From contig PLRX01000142.1 of NCBI GenBank assembly GCA_003164095.1, forward strand, positions 1 to 49,065: 49,065 bases of DNA, in the 5' to 3' direction. Positions within the stretch are counted from its first letter, which is position 1; each line of letters starts with the position of its first letter. This DNA comes from Acidimicrobiaceae bacterium. GTDB taxonomy: Bacteria > Actinomycetota > Acidimicrobiia > Acidimicrobiales > RAAP-2. Below, one piece after another: positions 31,060-39,423 of this stretch. Below the pieces are notes generated by a model. It was not told the origin of the DNA. It did no database searches and saw only the letters and a list, made by a program, of their open reading frames with translations. The position numbers and the translations under genes were made by a program.

Positions 31060-31466
31060 CCGCCCGGTTGCCGGTGGGTGACCACGAGGAGCTGCGGGGG
31101 CTGTTGCAGCGGTACGCGCGGGCGGCCGACGACCGGGACGTCGAGGCGCTGGAGGCGCTGTTCCACCCTGCGGCCGAGGTGACCGGCGCCCGCGGCATGC
31201 AGACGCTCGATGAGTGGCTGACCGGGATGCGGGGGCCACGGACGTTCCCGACGAGCATGCATGTCATCGCCGACCCGTTGATCACCCTCGGGCCCGGCCC
31301 CGACGAAGCAGGCGTCGACGCCTACGCCGTGGTCCATCAGCTGAGTGACCCGTCGTCGGACGCGGGCGACCTGACGCTCGGGATCCGGTACCTCGACGAC
31401 GTGGTCCGCCACGAGGGCCGGTGGGTCATCCTGCGCCGCACGGCCCGCACCATCTGGATGCGGTAG
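31056..31466 (+). CDS. SnoaL/NTF2-like protein
   Basis: 136 aa from GTG 31056. Helical start EELRGLLQRYARAADDRDVEALEALFHPAAEV, then TFPTSMHVIADPLITL and a beta-rich end with GRWVILRRTARTIWMR. This is the cone-shaped SnoaL_4/NTF2-like fold used by ketosteroid isomerase-, dehydratase- and dioxygenase-subunit-like proteins. Active residues cannot be assigned. The frame is open upstream but only inside the cyclase gene. Coupled to the cyclase gene by the 4-bp overlap. Confidence 0.85.
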   Translation: MTARLPVGDHEELRGLLQRYARAADDRDVEALEALFHPAAEVTGARGMQTLDEWLTGMRGPRTFPTSMHVIADPLITLGPGPDEAGVDAYAVVHQLSDPSSDAGDLTLGIRYLDDVVRHEGRWVILRRTARTIWMR

Positions 31467-31472
31467 GTCCGC

Positions 31473-31486
31473 CGGCGTCGACGCCG
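31473..31486. terminator. 14-bp palindrome between convergent genes
   Basis: CGGCGTCGACGCCG is self-complementary and lies 7 bp after the SnoaL-like stop and 28 bp before the convergent amidohydrolase stop. A short GC hairpin terminator is the simplest reading. Confidence 0.35.
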
Positions 31487-31513
31487 AACGCCGGAGCACC
31501 GGAGTGACGTCGT

Positions 31514-33211
31514 TCAGGGCACCCGCCGGCGCAGCAGCCGGCCGGGGGTCGCCCCGGTCTGCTCGCCACGATCGATCGTCACCTCGCCGGCGACCACCGT
31601 CGCCAGGAAGCCCACCGAGCGCTGCTCGAGCCGCCGCCCACCCGCCGGGAGGTCGTCGACGAGGGTGGGGACGGCGGGGCCGACGGTGTCCTTGTCGAAC
31701 ACCACCAGGTCGGCGTCCATACCCGGCCGGAGCAGGCCCTTGCCGTCGAGTCCCCAGGCCAGCGCCGGCGCCAGGGTCACCATCCGCACTGCCTCCTCGA
31801 GGGTGAACTCCCCACGGTCACGGACCCAGTGGCCGAGGAGATGGGTGTGGATGGAGGAGTCGGCGATCTGACTGAGGTGGGCGCCCGAGTCGCTGAAGGT
31901 CATGACCGCCCGTGGGTGGCGGAGTGCACGGAGGAGCACCGTCTCGTCCTGGGGGTAGAGCGAGGGTTGGATGAACAGCTGGTCGCCGCCGGTCTCCACG
32001 CACAGGTCGATCATGGCTTCGGCCGGATGGACCCCCCGCTCCCGGGCGACGTCGGCCACGGTCGGGTTGGGTGGCAGGCCGTGCAGGTAGATGCGGATGC
32101 CCTCGAAGTCCGGTGGCCGGGCCTGGGCGCCCACCCCGGTGTAGGCGGCGTAGTCGGCATGCACCGCGGCCTCGACGTACGGGACCCGGCGCTCGGGGTC
32201 GCCGAGGACGGTGAGCTGTTCCTCCACCGGTCGGGCCCGCAGGTCGGCCCAGGCCGGCAGCAGGTCGAAGGGGAGTCGGGTCCGGAGCGACAGAAGCACC
32301 GAGATCCCCCGGCAGTGGGTCTGGGCGATCATCCGTGCGCCACGCCCGGCCGCCTCGTCCAGGAAATCGATGAGGTAGCCGGCACCCCGGGTGGCCACCA
32401 GGCCGAATGTCATGGGCACTCCGGTGGAAGCCGACAGCTCCGTCATCCGGTCGAGGGAGCGGCGCCGGACGTCCGGGTCGGGCGCCGACATGCCGGCGTC
32501 GGCCCCCTCGAAGATGCCCGTGCCGAGTCCGCCCATCACACCGACCAGGGCCGCCACCTCGCCCCAGGAGGCCATCCGGGAGGCTACGGGACGACCGTCG
32601 GAGGTCTCGTGGTGCTGGGTGCGCGACGTGGAGAAGCCGATGGCCCCGGCCCGCAGTGCATCGGCCAGCTGCCCGGCCATGAGCGCGAGGTCGTCGGCGT
32701 CGGCCTCTTCCTCGAAGGCGCGCTCGCCCATGGCCCAGGTACGTAGTGCGGAGTGGCCGATGTTGGCCGCGAAGTGGATGCCCTTCGCCAGCCCGTCGAC
32801 CGCGTCGAGGTACTCGGGGAACGTCTCGAAGCTCCAGTCGATGCCCGCTGCCAGGGCGGCGGGGTCGATGTCCTCGGCCCGCTCGAGGTTGCGGACGACG
32901 AGCGCCCGCTCGTCGGAGCGCACGGGCGCGAGCGTGAAGCCGCAATTGCCCATGACGGCGGACGTGACGCCGTGCCAGCACGAGTTCGAGCCGGTGGCGT
33001 CCCAGAAGACCTGGGCGTCCATGTGGGTGTGACCGTCCACGAACCCGGGCGTGACGACGTGGCCGTCGGCGTCGATCTCGCGGTGGCCGCGCCCCGAGAT
33101 CCGGCCGACCTCGGCGATCCGGTCGCCGGTGACCCCGACGTCGGCCCGGTACGAGCCGAGGCCGGAACCGTCGACGACGGTGCCGTTGCGGATCACGAGG
33201 TCGTGCGCCAT
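31514..33211 (-). CDS. D-aminoacylase-type amidohydrolase (N-acyl-D-amino-acid deacylase family)
   Basis: 565 aa. DLVIRNGTVVDGSGLGS at the start, metal motif GHTHMDAQVFWD (His61, His63), GVTSAVMGNCGF with the metal-linked Cys, AQTHCRG, and SDSGAH with the catalytic Asp, ending in the beta-sandwich MDADLVVFDKDTVG. It belongs to the amidohydrolase_3 group with D-aminoacylases and dihydroorotase-like enzymes. It hydrolyses an amide or cyclic amide; substrate unknown. A paralogue lies at 34732. Divergent from the ACMSD-like gene. Confidence 0.86.
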   Translation of the reverse strand: MAHDLVIRNGTVVDGSGLGSYRADVGVTGDRIAEVGRISGRGHREIDADGHVVTPGFVDGHTHMDAQVFWDATGSNSCWHGVTSAVMGNCGFTLAPVRSDERALVVRNLERAEDIDPAALAAGIDWSFETFPEYLDAVDGLAKGIHFAANIGHSALRTWAMGERAFEEEADADDLALMAGQLADALRAGAIGFSTSRTQHHETSDGRPVASRMASWGEVAALVGVMGGLGTGIFEGADAGMSAPDPDVRRRSLDRMTELSASTGVPMTFGLVATRGAGYLIDFLDEAAGRGARMIAQTHCRGISVLLSLRTRLPFDLLPAWADLRARPVEEQLTVLGDPERRVPYVEAAVHADYAAYTGVGAQARPPDFEGIRIYLHGLPPNPTVADVARERGVHPAEAMIDLCVETGGDQLFIQPSLYPQDETVLLRALRHPRAVMTFSDSGAHLSQIADSSIHTHLLGHWVRDRGEFTLEEAVRMVTLAPALAWGLDGKGLLRPGMDADLVVFDKDTVGPAVPTLVDDLPAGGRRLEQRSVGFLATVVAGEVTIDRGEQTGATPGRLLRRRVP

Positions 33212-33220
33212 GTCCTCATC

Positions 33221-33260
33221 CTTGCCGAGATGGTCGTGCCCCTGCCGAGACGGTCGTGCC
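33221..33260 (+). repeat. 20-bp tandem direct repeat in a divergent promoter region
   Basis: Two adjacent copies, 33221-33240 and 33241-33260, read cYtgccgagaYggtcgtgcc and differ at two positions. They lie between the divergent amidohydrolase genes, upstream of the TAGATT box. Confidence 0.6.
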
Positions 33261-33287
33261 TCCGGGGATGTTCCGGCCCGATGTGCC

Positions 33288-33299
33288 TAGATTGTCGCC
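33288..33299 (+). promoter_or_regulatory. Leaderless -10 box of the ACMSD-like gene
   Basis: TAGATT at 33288-33293, GTCGCC, ATG at 33300. One of the clearest leaderless arrangements in the window; no clear -35. Confidence 0.5.
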
Positions 33300-34730
33300 A
33301 TGGCGACCTCCGCGGAGATCCACCGTTCGCTCGACCACCCGGTGATCGACAGCGACGGCCACATGGCCGAGCACCTGCCGACGCTCGCCCCGTACCTGGA
33401 ACAGGAGGGGATCTCGCTGGAGGACCCGGCGCTGCGTCGCCTCGTTCCCCCCTACGGCGGCAGCGACGTGCCGTGGCACGACCAGACCCCGGAGGAGCGC
33501 CGGACCACCCGGACGCCGCGGGGACCGTGGTGGAGCGCGCCGGCCAGGCAGACGATCGACCTCGCCACTGCGCTCTTCCCTGCTCTCCTGTACGAGCGCC
33601 TCGACGAGATCGGGATCGACTTCGGCGTCATCTACCCGAGTCTCGGCCTGGTCTTCCTGCACGCGGCGGACGACGCCTTCCGGCGGGGTGCCTGCCGGGC
33701 CCTCAACCGGTGCAACGCCGAGACGTTCGCACCGCTCGCCGACCGGCTCACCCCCGTGGCCGCCATCCCCATGAACACCCCGGAGGAGGCGGTCGCAGAG
33801 ATGGAGTACGCCGTCACCCAGCTCGGGTACAAGGCGGTGCTGTGCGCCGGCTACGTGCAGCGTCCGTTCGAGGCACTGGCCGACAAGGACCCGGACGTAT
33901 CGCGGTACGCGTTCTGGCTCGACCAGTTCGGCCTCGACTCGGCGTACGACTACGACCCCGTGTGGGCGACGGCCCGCGACCTGGGTGTGTCCATCGCCTT
34001 CCACTCGGGCTTCATCGGCATGACCCCCTACCGGTCGCCGACGAGCTACGTGGCGAACCACCTGTCGATGCTGGCGGAGGGCCAGCAGGCGTTGGCCAAG
34101 TCGCTCTTCCTGGGCGGCGTCACCCACCGGTTCCCGACCATGAACTTCGCCTTCCTCGAGGGAGGGGTCACGTGGGCGGCCGCCCTCTTCAGCGACATCG
34201 TCGGCCACTGGGAGAAGCGGAACCTGGACGCCCTGCGGGCGCACCTGGACCCCGCGCTGGTCGACCGCGACCTCATCGTGGAGCTGCTCGGCACGTACGC
34301 CCCGGACGCCCGCCGGCTGCCGTCGGCGGTCACACGTCGGCCGGTCGAGCCCGAGGACCTGCTCGACGAGTGGGCGGCGTGCGGCATCGGCCGACCCGAG
34401 GACATCAAGGTGCGCTTCGCCGACCGCTTCTGGTTCGGGTGCGAGGCCGATGACCCGATGACATCACTCGCCTTCAACACCGCCGTCAATCCGTTCGGAA
34501 CGGAGCTCCAGGTGATGCTCGGTTCCGACATCTCCCACTGGGACCTGCCCGACGTGTCCGAGGTCCTGGAGGAGGCCCACGAGATGGTCGACCACGGCTG
34601 GATCGACGCCGCCGCCTTCCGGGACTTCGTGTTCACCAATCCGGCCCGCTTCTACACGGGTACCAATCCGTCCTTCTTCGAGGGCACCGTCGTGGAGTCG
34701 GCCGTGGCAGGACTGTTGGGAGGGGAGTGA
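33300..34730 (+). CDS. ACMSD-like amidohydrolase (amidohydrolase family 2)
   Basis: 476 aa. N-terminal VIDSDGHMAEHL replaces the usual H-x-H, as in the actinobacterial branch of this family. IDFGVIYPSLGLVF, the barrel His in IAFHSGF, and the C-terminal LGSDISHWD with the catalytic Asp are present. ACMSD relatives are decarboxylases or hydrolases of aromatic-derived acids. Its stop is one base before the GTG of the D-aminoacylase-type gene, so the two are co-translated. A ring-degradation role is inference from family. Confidence 0.85.
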   Translation: MATSAEIHRSLDHPVIDSDGHMAEHLPTLAPYLEQEGISLEDPALRRLVPPYGGSDVPWHDQTPEERRTTRTPRGPWWSAPARQTIDLATALFPALLYERLDEIGIDFGVIYPSLGLVFLHAADDAFRRGACRALNRCNAETFAPLADRLTPVAAIPMNTPEEAVAEMEYAVTQLGYKAVLCAGYVQRPFEALADKDPDVSRYAFWLDQFGLDSAYDYDPVWATARDLGVSIAFHSGFIGMTPYRSPTSYVANHLSMLAEGQQALAKSLFLGGVTHRFPTMNFAFLEGGVTWAAALFSDIVGHWEKRNLDALRAHLDPALVDRDLIVELLGTYAPDARRLPSAVTRRPVEPEDLLDEWAACGIGRPEDIKVRFADRFWFGCEADDPMTSLAFNTAVNPFGTELQVMLGSDISHWDLPDVSEVLEEAHEMVDHGWIDAAAFRDFVFTNPARFYTGTNPSFFEGTVVESAVAGLLGGE

Positions 34731-34731
34731 C

Positions 34732-36450
34732 GTGCTCGACCTGATCATCCGGGGCGGGCGGGTCGTCGACGGCACCGGTGCCCCGTCCCGGGTCGCCGAT
34801 GTCGGCGTCTCCGACGGGCGGATCGTCGCCGTCGGTGTGGTCACTGACGAGTCGACCAGGGTCATCGACGCGACGGGGATGGTGGTCTGTCCCGGGTTCG
34901 TCGACATCCACACCCACTACGACGCCCAACTGCTGTGGGACCCGACGGCGAGCCCATCGGTGCAGCACGGGGTCACCACGGTGATCGGTGGCAACTGCGG
35001 CTTCTCGATCGCCCCGCTCGGTCCGGGCGACGACGAGTACGTGCAGTCGATGATGGCCGTGGTCGAGGGGATACCCCGCGGGGCGCTCGAAGGTGGCGGC
35101 GCCTGGACGTGGCACAGCTTCGCCGAGTACCTGGACCGGGTGGACGGCGGGCTGTCCGTGAACGCCGGCTTCCTGGTCGGGCACTCGACGGTCCGGCGCG
35201 TCGCCATGGGGGCTGCGGCCTCCAGCGAGCGCGCCGACCCCGAGCAGCTGGCGGCGATGGCCCGCCTGGTGGGGGAATCGCTGGCCGGTGGTGCGCTCGG
35301 GTTCTCGTCGTCGTTGGGGGAGGGCCACCTGGACGGTGACCACCACCCCGTACCCTCGAGCTGTGCGGGACCCGAGGAGTTCGTCGCCCTCGCCGGCGTC
35401 CTGCGGGACCACCCGGGCACCACGCTCGAGTTCATCCCGTCGATCGGCCCGATCCCGGAGGAGCGGGTGGAGCTGATGGCCGACATGTCCCTGGCCGCCG
35501 ACCGACCGCTCAACTGGAACCTGCTCGGCAGCCTCTCGAGCGAGGAGATCTGGGAGGAGCAGCTGCGGGCCTCCGACGTGGCCGCGGCCAGGGGTGCCCA
35601 CGTCGTGGCCCTGGCGCTGCCCGACATGATGCGGATGCGCTCCAACACGATCCTGCCGGGCCTGCCCGGCTGGCGGGACGTGATGGCCCTCGACGAAGTC
35701 GGGCGCCGGGCGGCCGTGGCCGACCCGGAGACGCGGGCCCGGCTGCGGGCCGGTGCGGCCAAGGTCGCCGAGCGGGCCATCGGAGTGCTGACCGACTTCT
35801 CCTTGGTGGAGGTGGCCGACCCCGGCTCGGCATGGGTCGGACGGTCGCTGGGCTCGATCGCCGACGAACGGGGGACCGACGTGATCGACGTGCTCCTCGA
35901 CGTGGTCCTGCCCCACGATCTCACGCTCTACGTGGTCCTGCCGTCGCTCACCCCGTCGCTCGGGCGGTCCGACGAGGGCTGGGCCGCCCGTGTCGCGGTC
36001 TGGAAGGACCCGCGGGTGCTGCTCGGCGGTTCCGACGCCGGGGCCCACCTGGACCTGATGTGCCACGCCAACTACCCGACCCGCGTGCTGGGCGAGGTCG
36101 TCCGCGAGCGCGGACTGCTCACCGTGGAGGAGGCGGTGTCGATGATGACGGACCGTCCGGCCCGCCACTACGGGCTGCGTCACCGCGGGCGCCTGGAAGA
36201 GGGCTGGCACGCCGACCTGGTCGTGTTCGACCCGGACCGCGTCGACTCGGAGCCGGCCCGCCTGGTGGCCGACATGCCCGGGGGCGGGGAGCGCCTGGTG
36301 GCCGGCTCGGTCGGCGTGGCACATGTGGTGGTGGCCGGCACCGAGGTCGTGACCGACGGAGTTGCCACCGTCGCCCGCCCCGGGCGGGTCCTGCGGTCGG
36401 GCGATGACACCGAGACGGTGTCGCTCGCCGACATCAGGCACCTCGTGTGA
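34732..36450 (+). CDS. Second D-aminoacylase-type amidohydrolase
   Basis: 572 aa, GTG start one base after the upstream TGA. LDLIIRGGRVVDGTG, metal motif DIHTHYDAQLLWDP (His60, His62), GVTTVIGGNCGF, and GGSDAGAHLDLM with the catalytic Asp. Where the paralogue at 31514 has AQTHCRG, this one reads VVALALPD, so one metal or substrate contact appears to be lost or moved. Different substrates for the two are therefore likely. Ends with the usual beta-sandwich (HADLVVFDPDRVD). Confidence 0.86.
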   Translation: MLDLIIRGGRVVDGTGAPSRVADVGVSDGRIVAVGVVTDESTRVIDATGMVVCPGFVDIHTHYDAQLLWDPTASPSVQHGVTTVIGGNCGFSIAPLGPGDDEYVQSMMAVVEGIPRGALEGGGAWTWHSFAEYLDRVDGGLSVNAGFLVGHSTVRRVAMGAAASSERADPEQLAAMARLVGESLAGGALGFSSSLGEGHLDGDHHPVPSSCAGPEEFVALAGVLRDHPGTTLEFIPSIGPIPEERVELMADMSLAADRPLNWNLLGSLSSEEIWEEQLRASDVAAARGAHVVALALPDMMRMRSNTILPGLPGWRDVMALDEVGRRAAVADPETRARLRAGAAKVAERAIGVLTDFSLVEVADPGSAWVGRSLGSIADERGTDVIDVLLDVVLPHDLTLYVVLPSLTPSLGRSDEGWAARVAVWKDPRVLLGGSDAGAHLDLMCHANYPTRVLGEVVRERGLLTVEEAVSMMTDRPARHYGLRHRGRLEEGWHADLVVFDPDRVDSEPARLVADMPGGGERLVAGSVGVAHVVVAGTEVVTDGVATVARPGRVLRSGDDTETVSLADIRHLV

Positions 36451-36534
36451 TCGAGGGGGCGGCTCCAACCGGTGAATTCGGATACCTGAGTACCTCCGAC
36501 CGGCACTCTGATGGCACGTCTCAGGAACCCGAGT

Positions 36535-37329
36535 TCAGCCAGCGGCAAGCCATGCGTATCGAATGCCGATCGCCAAGACCAGGAGGCCCAGCACTCGTCG
36601 GATCGTGGCTTCGGGCATGTGAGGTTGAAGTCGAGCGCCGGTGTACCCACCGAGTAGGCCCCCGACCCCGAGGGCGATGCCGACTCCCCAGTCCGGTGCG
36701 ATCGATCCGTGATGATGCGTCGAGAGCACCAGGAAGGTGACCACCCCTGCGACCGACGTGACGAATGTGGATGCCAGGGTGGCCGGGGCGACCTCGGCCG
36801 GTGGGCGTCCTGATCCGATCAGGATCGGGGCAAGTATCGCTCCGCCTCCGATGCCGTAGATTCCACCGACGCATCCGACCAATGCAGCAGTCATGACCAG
36901 GACCGCGGTGGAGAGACGAGCGCTCCAGCTTCCGCCCCCGGTGGGTCTTCGGGCGATCAGCAGCCATCCGCCGAGCGGGATCAGCACCACGGCGATCACA
37001 ACATCGAACTTGGCTGGGCTGGGAAGTAGGTCGATGCGGATGATCGAACCGACGACGACGCCAGGAAGTGTCCCGAGGATCAAGAAGCGGGTGAGCTGAC
37101 CCCCCGTCTGCCCCTGTCGCCAGTAGCGATACAAGGCTCCAGGAGTGGCCACGACGTTGTAGAGCAGGTTGGTGGGAGTGACTGACGGGCTAGGTGTGCC
37201 GAGGACACCAACCTGGAATGGGAGAAGCAGGATCGCCCCGGAAACTCCAGCCGGAGTCGCCACTGACGCCACTGCGAACGATGCCGCAAGTGCGGCGACG
37301 TAGACCCAGGCTCCCGTCAGCACTCGCAC
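36535..37329 (-). CDS. TauE/SafE-family (DUF81) membrane permease
   Basis: 264 aa, almost wholly hydrophobic, with about eight helices. SVATPAGVSGAILLLPFQ in the first half and GGIYGIGGGAILAPIL in the second are the paired Gly-rich motifs of this family of sulfite, sulfoacetate or organic-anion exporters. GC content is clearly lower than in flanking genes and A/T third positions are more common, which suggests a different origin. Neighbours give no substrate clue. Confidence 0.87.
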   Translation of the reverse strand: MRVLTGAWVYVAALAASFAVASVATPAGVSGAILLLPFQVGVLGTPSPSVTPTNLLYNVVATPGALYRYWRQGQTGGQLTRFLILGTLPGVVVGSIIRIDLLPSPAKFDVVIAVVLIPLGGWLLIARRPTGGGSWSARLSTAVLVMTAALVGCVGGIYGIGGGAILAPILIGSGRPPAEVAPATLASTFVTSVAGVVTFLVLSTHHHGSIAPDWGVGIALGVGGLLGGYTGARLQPHMPEATIRRVLGLLVLAIGIRYAWLAAG

Positions 37330-37511
37330 ACCGTAGTGGGTGCCTCCACCGCCCCAGCGGGTGCACCCGACCAGTGACGCCGGGTCGGGGGGCGGAGTCT
37401 TCGGGCCTACCAGGCCGGTTCAGGTCATCGATCGCCACTCACCACGCACATGGGCACTACCTTTGCCGCTCGACACCGCCATAGGTCCACCGTCCTTCGA
37501 TTCCGGCTCAT
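37330..37511. other. Lower-GC intergenic stretch, no gene seen
   Basis: 182 bp between the TauE and DUF2510-like genes. Only short overlapping frames without protein-like character. Nothing recognisable as tRNA, attachment site or insertion sequence. Confidence 0.4.
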
Positions 37512-37766
37512 TCACCTCGGGTATCCCAGACCGTCGGGAGCGTCGTTCGTGACCTCGGATTCGGCTTCGTCAGCCCGGCGCAGGCTGGCAGTGTCGGGCT
37601 GCACCTCTTCCCCAAGCCGTTGATACACCCCCGAGTATCCGGACGCGGGGGGCGGGTCATGTGATTCCACGTGGCCATCTCGAACCAAGGCGGTCGGCGT
37701 ACCGTCGGAGATCCAACGGGCCTCATGGCTGCCGAACGGATCGACGTACCACCCCTCTGCCTCCAT
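37512..37766 (-). CDS. Small DUF2510-like protein
   Basis: 84 aa from ATG 37766, which has GGAGGAGG 5 nt upstream; a longer ATG at 37823 lacks such a site. The N-terminus EGWYVDPFGSHEARWISDG matches the W-Y-x-D-P-x-G-x4-R-W-x-DG core of DUF2510, a short actinobacterial motif usually found at the end of membrane proteins. Here it stands alone and is followed by a polar, acidic, probably disordered tail. Function unknown. Lower GC than the chromosome around it. Confidence 0.65.
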   Translation of the reverse strand: MEAEGWYVDPFGSHEARWISDGTPTALVRDGHVESHDPPPASGYSGVYQRLGEEVQPDTASLRRADEAESEVTNDAPDGLGYPR

Positions 37767-37893
37767 GGTGCCTCCTCCGTTGACGACGCCTCCCAGCGTA
37801 TCGAAGGTGCATCGAGCGAACATGCCCCCGATCAGTGACGGTTACGAGCGTTGGCGAGGCCGGAAATTGACTCCCCTCGATCGCATGGGACCG

Positions 37894-38619
37894 TCAGGCC
37901 GTAGCGGCCCCGTCGATGACGAGGGTGGTCCCGCTGACGGTGCGGGCGTCGTCGGACACGAGGTAGGCGACCGCGGCCGCCACCTCGTCCACCTCCACCC
38001 GCCTCCCCATGGGCGAGGCGGCCCGGGCGAACAGCGACAGGTCCGCACCCTCGGGAAGCGAGAAGTTGCGCAGGAACGGCGTGTCCACCGAGGCCGGGCA
38101 CACCGCGTTGACCCGCACCCCGGCTGCGGCCAGCTCGATCGCCAGCGACTTGGTCAGCAGGATCACACCGGCCTTGGAGGCGCAGTAGGCGGCGTTGTAC
38201 GGGGTGGCCCGCAGACCGGCCACCGAGCCCATGTTGACGATGCACCCCGTCGACGACAGCAGCGCGGGGACTGCGGCCTGGGTGAGAAGGAACGTGCCGG
38301 TCAGGTTGACGTCGATGATCCTGCGCCATTCGTCGGGGTCGACGTCACAGACGGCTGCCGCCGTGCCGATGCCTGCGACGTTGGCCAGGATGTCGAGCCG
38401 CCCGTGTGTGTCGACGACGTGTGCGACGGCTGCCGCACACGACCCCTCGTCGGTCACGTCGCACCGGATGCCGCCCTCGACGGGAGCGAGGTCGGCACCG
38501 ACCACCGTGGCACCGTCGTCGGCCAGCCGGGCGGCCACCGCCGAACCGATGCCGCCCGCCGCTCCCGAGACGAGGGCGACCCGGCCGGCAAGACGAGGGG
38601 TGTGGGGGGTCGTGGTCAT
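37894..38619 (-). CDS. SDR-family oxidoreductase
   Basis: 241 aa from ATG 38619. SGAAGGIG cofactor loop, ADLA after beta-2 (NAD-like), NVAGIG in place of NNAG, Ser in NMGSVAG, YCASK pair, and SGTTLVIDGA at the end. The minus frame runs on for hundreds of codons antisense to the next two genes, which is not coding. The mRNA is probably leaderless: minus-strand TACGTT, TCCCAC, ATG. Divergent from the SDR at 38665 with 45 bp between starts. Confidence 0.91.
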   Translation of the reverse strand: MTTTPHTPRLAGRVALVSGAAGGIGSAVAARLADDGATVVGADLAPVEGGIRCDVTDEGSCAAAVAHVVDTHGRLDILANVAGIGTAAAVCDVDPDEWRRIIDVNLTGTFLLTQAAVPALLSSTGCIVNMGSVAGLRATPYNAAYCASKAGVILLTKSLAIELAAAGVRVNAVCPASVDTPFLRNFSLPEGADLSLFARAASPMGRRVEVDEVAAAVAYLVSDDARTVSGTTLVIDGAATA

Positions 38620-38664
38620 GTGGGAAACGTACCCGGTGGGGTGGCCCCCGGTACTGTGGCCCGG
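38620..38664. promoter_or_regulatory. 45-bp divergent leaderless promoter between two SDR genes
   Basis: Minus: TACGTT (38631-38626) then 6 nt to the ATG. Plus: TACTGT (38652-38657) then 7 nt to the ATG at 38665. Each -10 lies where the opposite promoter's -35 should be, and both -35 positions read GTACCS, so RNA polymerase can probably occupy only one side at a time. Confidence 0.5.
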
Positions 38665-39423
38665 ATGGGAGCTCTGGAAGGGAAGGTCGCCGTCGTGACG
38701 GGCGCGGCGATGGGGATCGGCCGGGCCGCGGCGGAGATCTTCGCCCGTGAGGGTGCGGCCGTGGTGGTGGCCGACATCGACGAGGACGGCGGCCACGAGA
38801 CCGTGGCCCTGGTGGAGTCGGCCGGCGGCCAGGCGGCATTCGTCCGCACCGACGTGAGCGCGCAGGACGAGGTGGCGGCCATGGTCGACTTCGCGGTGGA
38901 GACGTTCGGCGGCCTCGACTGTGCGCACAACAACGCCGGGATCGCGGCGCCCATGGCGGCGCTCGCCGACTATCCCGACGAGGGGTGGCACCGCACGCTC
39001 GCGGTCATGCTGGACGGGGTCTACTACTGCATGAAGGCCGAGATCCCGGCCATGCTGGCCCGCGGTGGCGGGGCCATCGTGAACACCGCATCGGGTGTCG
39101 GGCTCGTCGCCTACCCCCACCAGGCCGCCTACACCGCGTCCAAGCACGGTGTGATCGGGCTCACCAAGGTGGCGGCGCTCGACTACGGGGCCCAGGGGAT
39201 CCGCGTCAATGCCATCTGTCCCGGCACGGCGCGGACGCCCATGGTCGACGAGGCAGTGCGGCGCCAGCCGTCGATCGACGCCCACCTCAAGACCCTGCAC
39301 CCCATCGGGCGCATCGGTGAGGCCGCCGAGATCGCCGAGGCGGCGGTGTGGCTGTGCACGCCGGCCGCCTCGTTCGTGCTCGGCGTGGCCCTGCCCGTCG
39401 ACGGGGGCTACGTGGTCCCGTGA
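38665..39423 (+). CDS. SDR-family oxidoreductase
   Basis: 252 aa from ATG 38665. TGAAMGIG cofactor loop, ADID after beta-2 (NAD preference), HNNAGI, Ser in NTASGVG, YTASK pair, AICPGTARTPM, and LGVALPVDGGY. A classical SDR close in wording to 2,5-dichloro-cyclohexadiene-diol dehydrogenase/LinC-like and cyclohexanol dehydrogenase-like enzymes, but substrate cannot be set. Its stop overlaps the GTG of the aldehyde dehydrogenase gene (GTGA), suggesting alcohol-to-aldehyde-to-acid steps in sequence. Confidence 0.92.
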   Translation: MGALEGKVAVVTGAAMGIGRAAAEIFAREGAAVVVADIDEDGGHETVALVESAGGQAAFVRTDVSAQDEVAAMVDFAVETFGGLDCAHNNAGIAAPMAALADYPDEGWHRTLAVMLDGVYYCMKAEIPAMLARGGGAIVNTASGVGLVAYPHQAAYTASKHGVIGLTKVAALDYGAQGIRVNAICPGTARTPMVDEAVRRQPSIDAHLKTLHPIGRIGEAAEIAEAAVWLCTPAASFVLGVALPVDGGYVVP

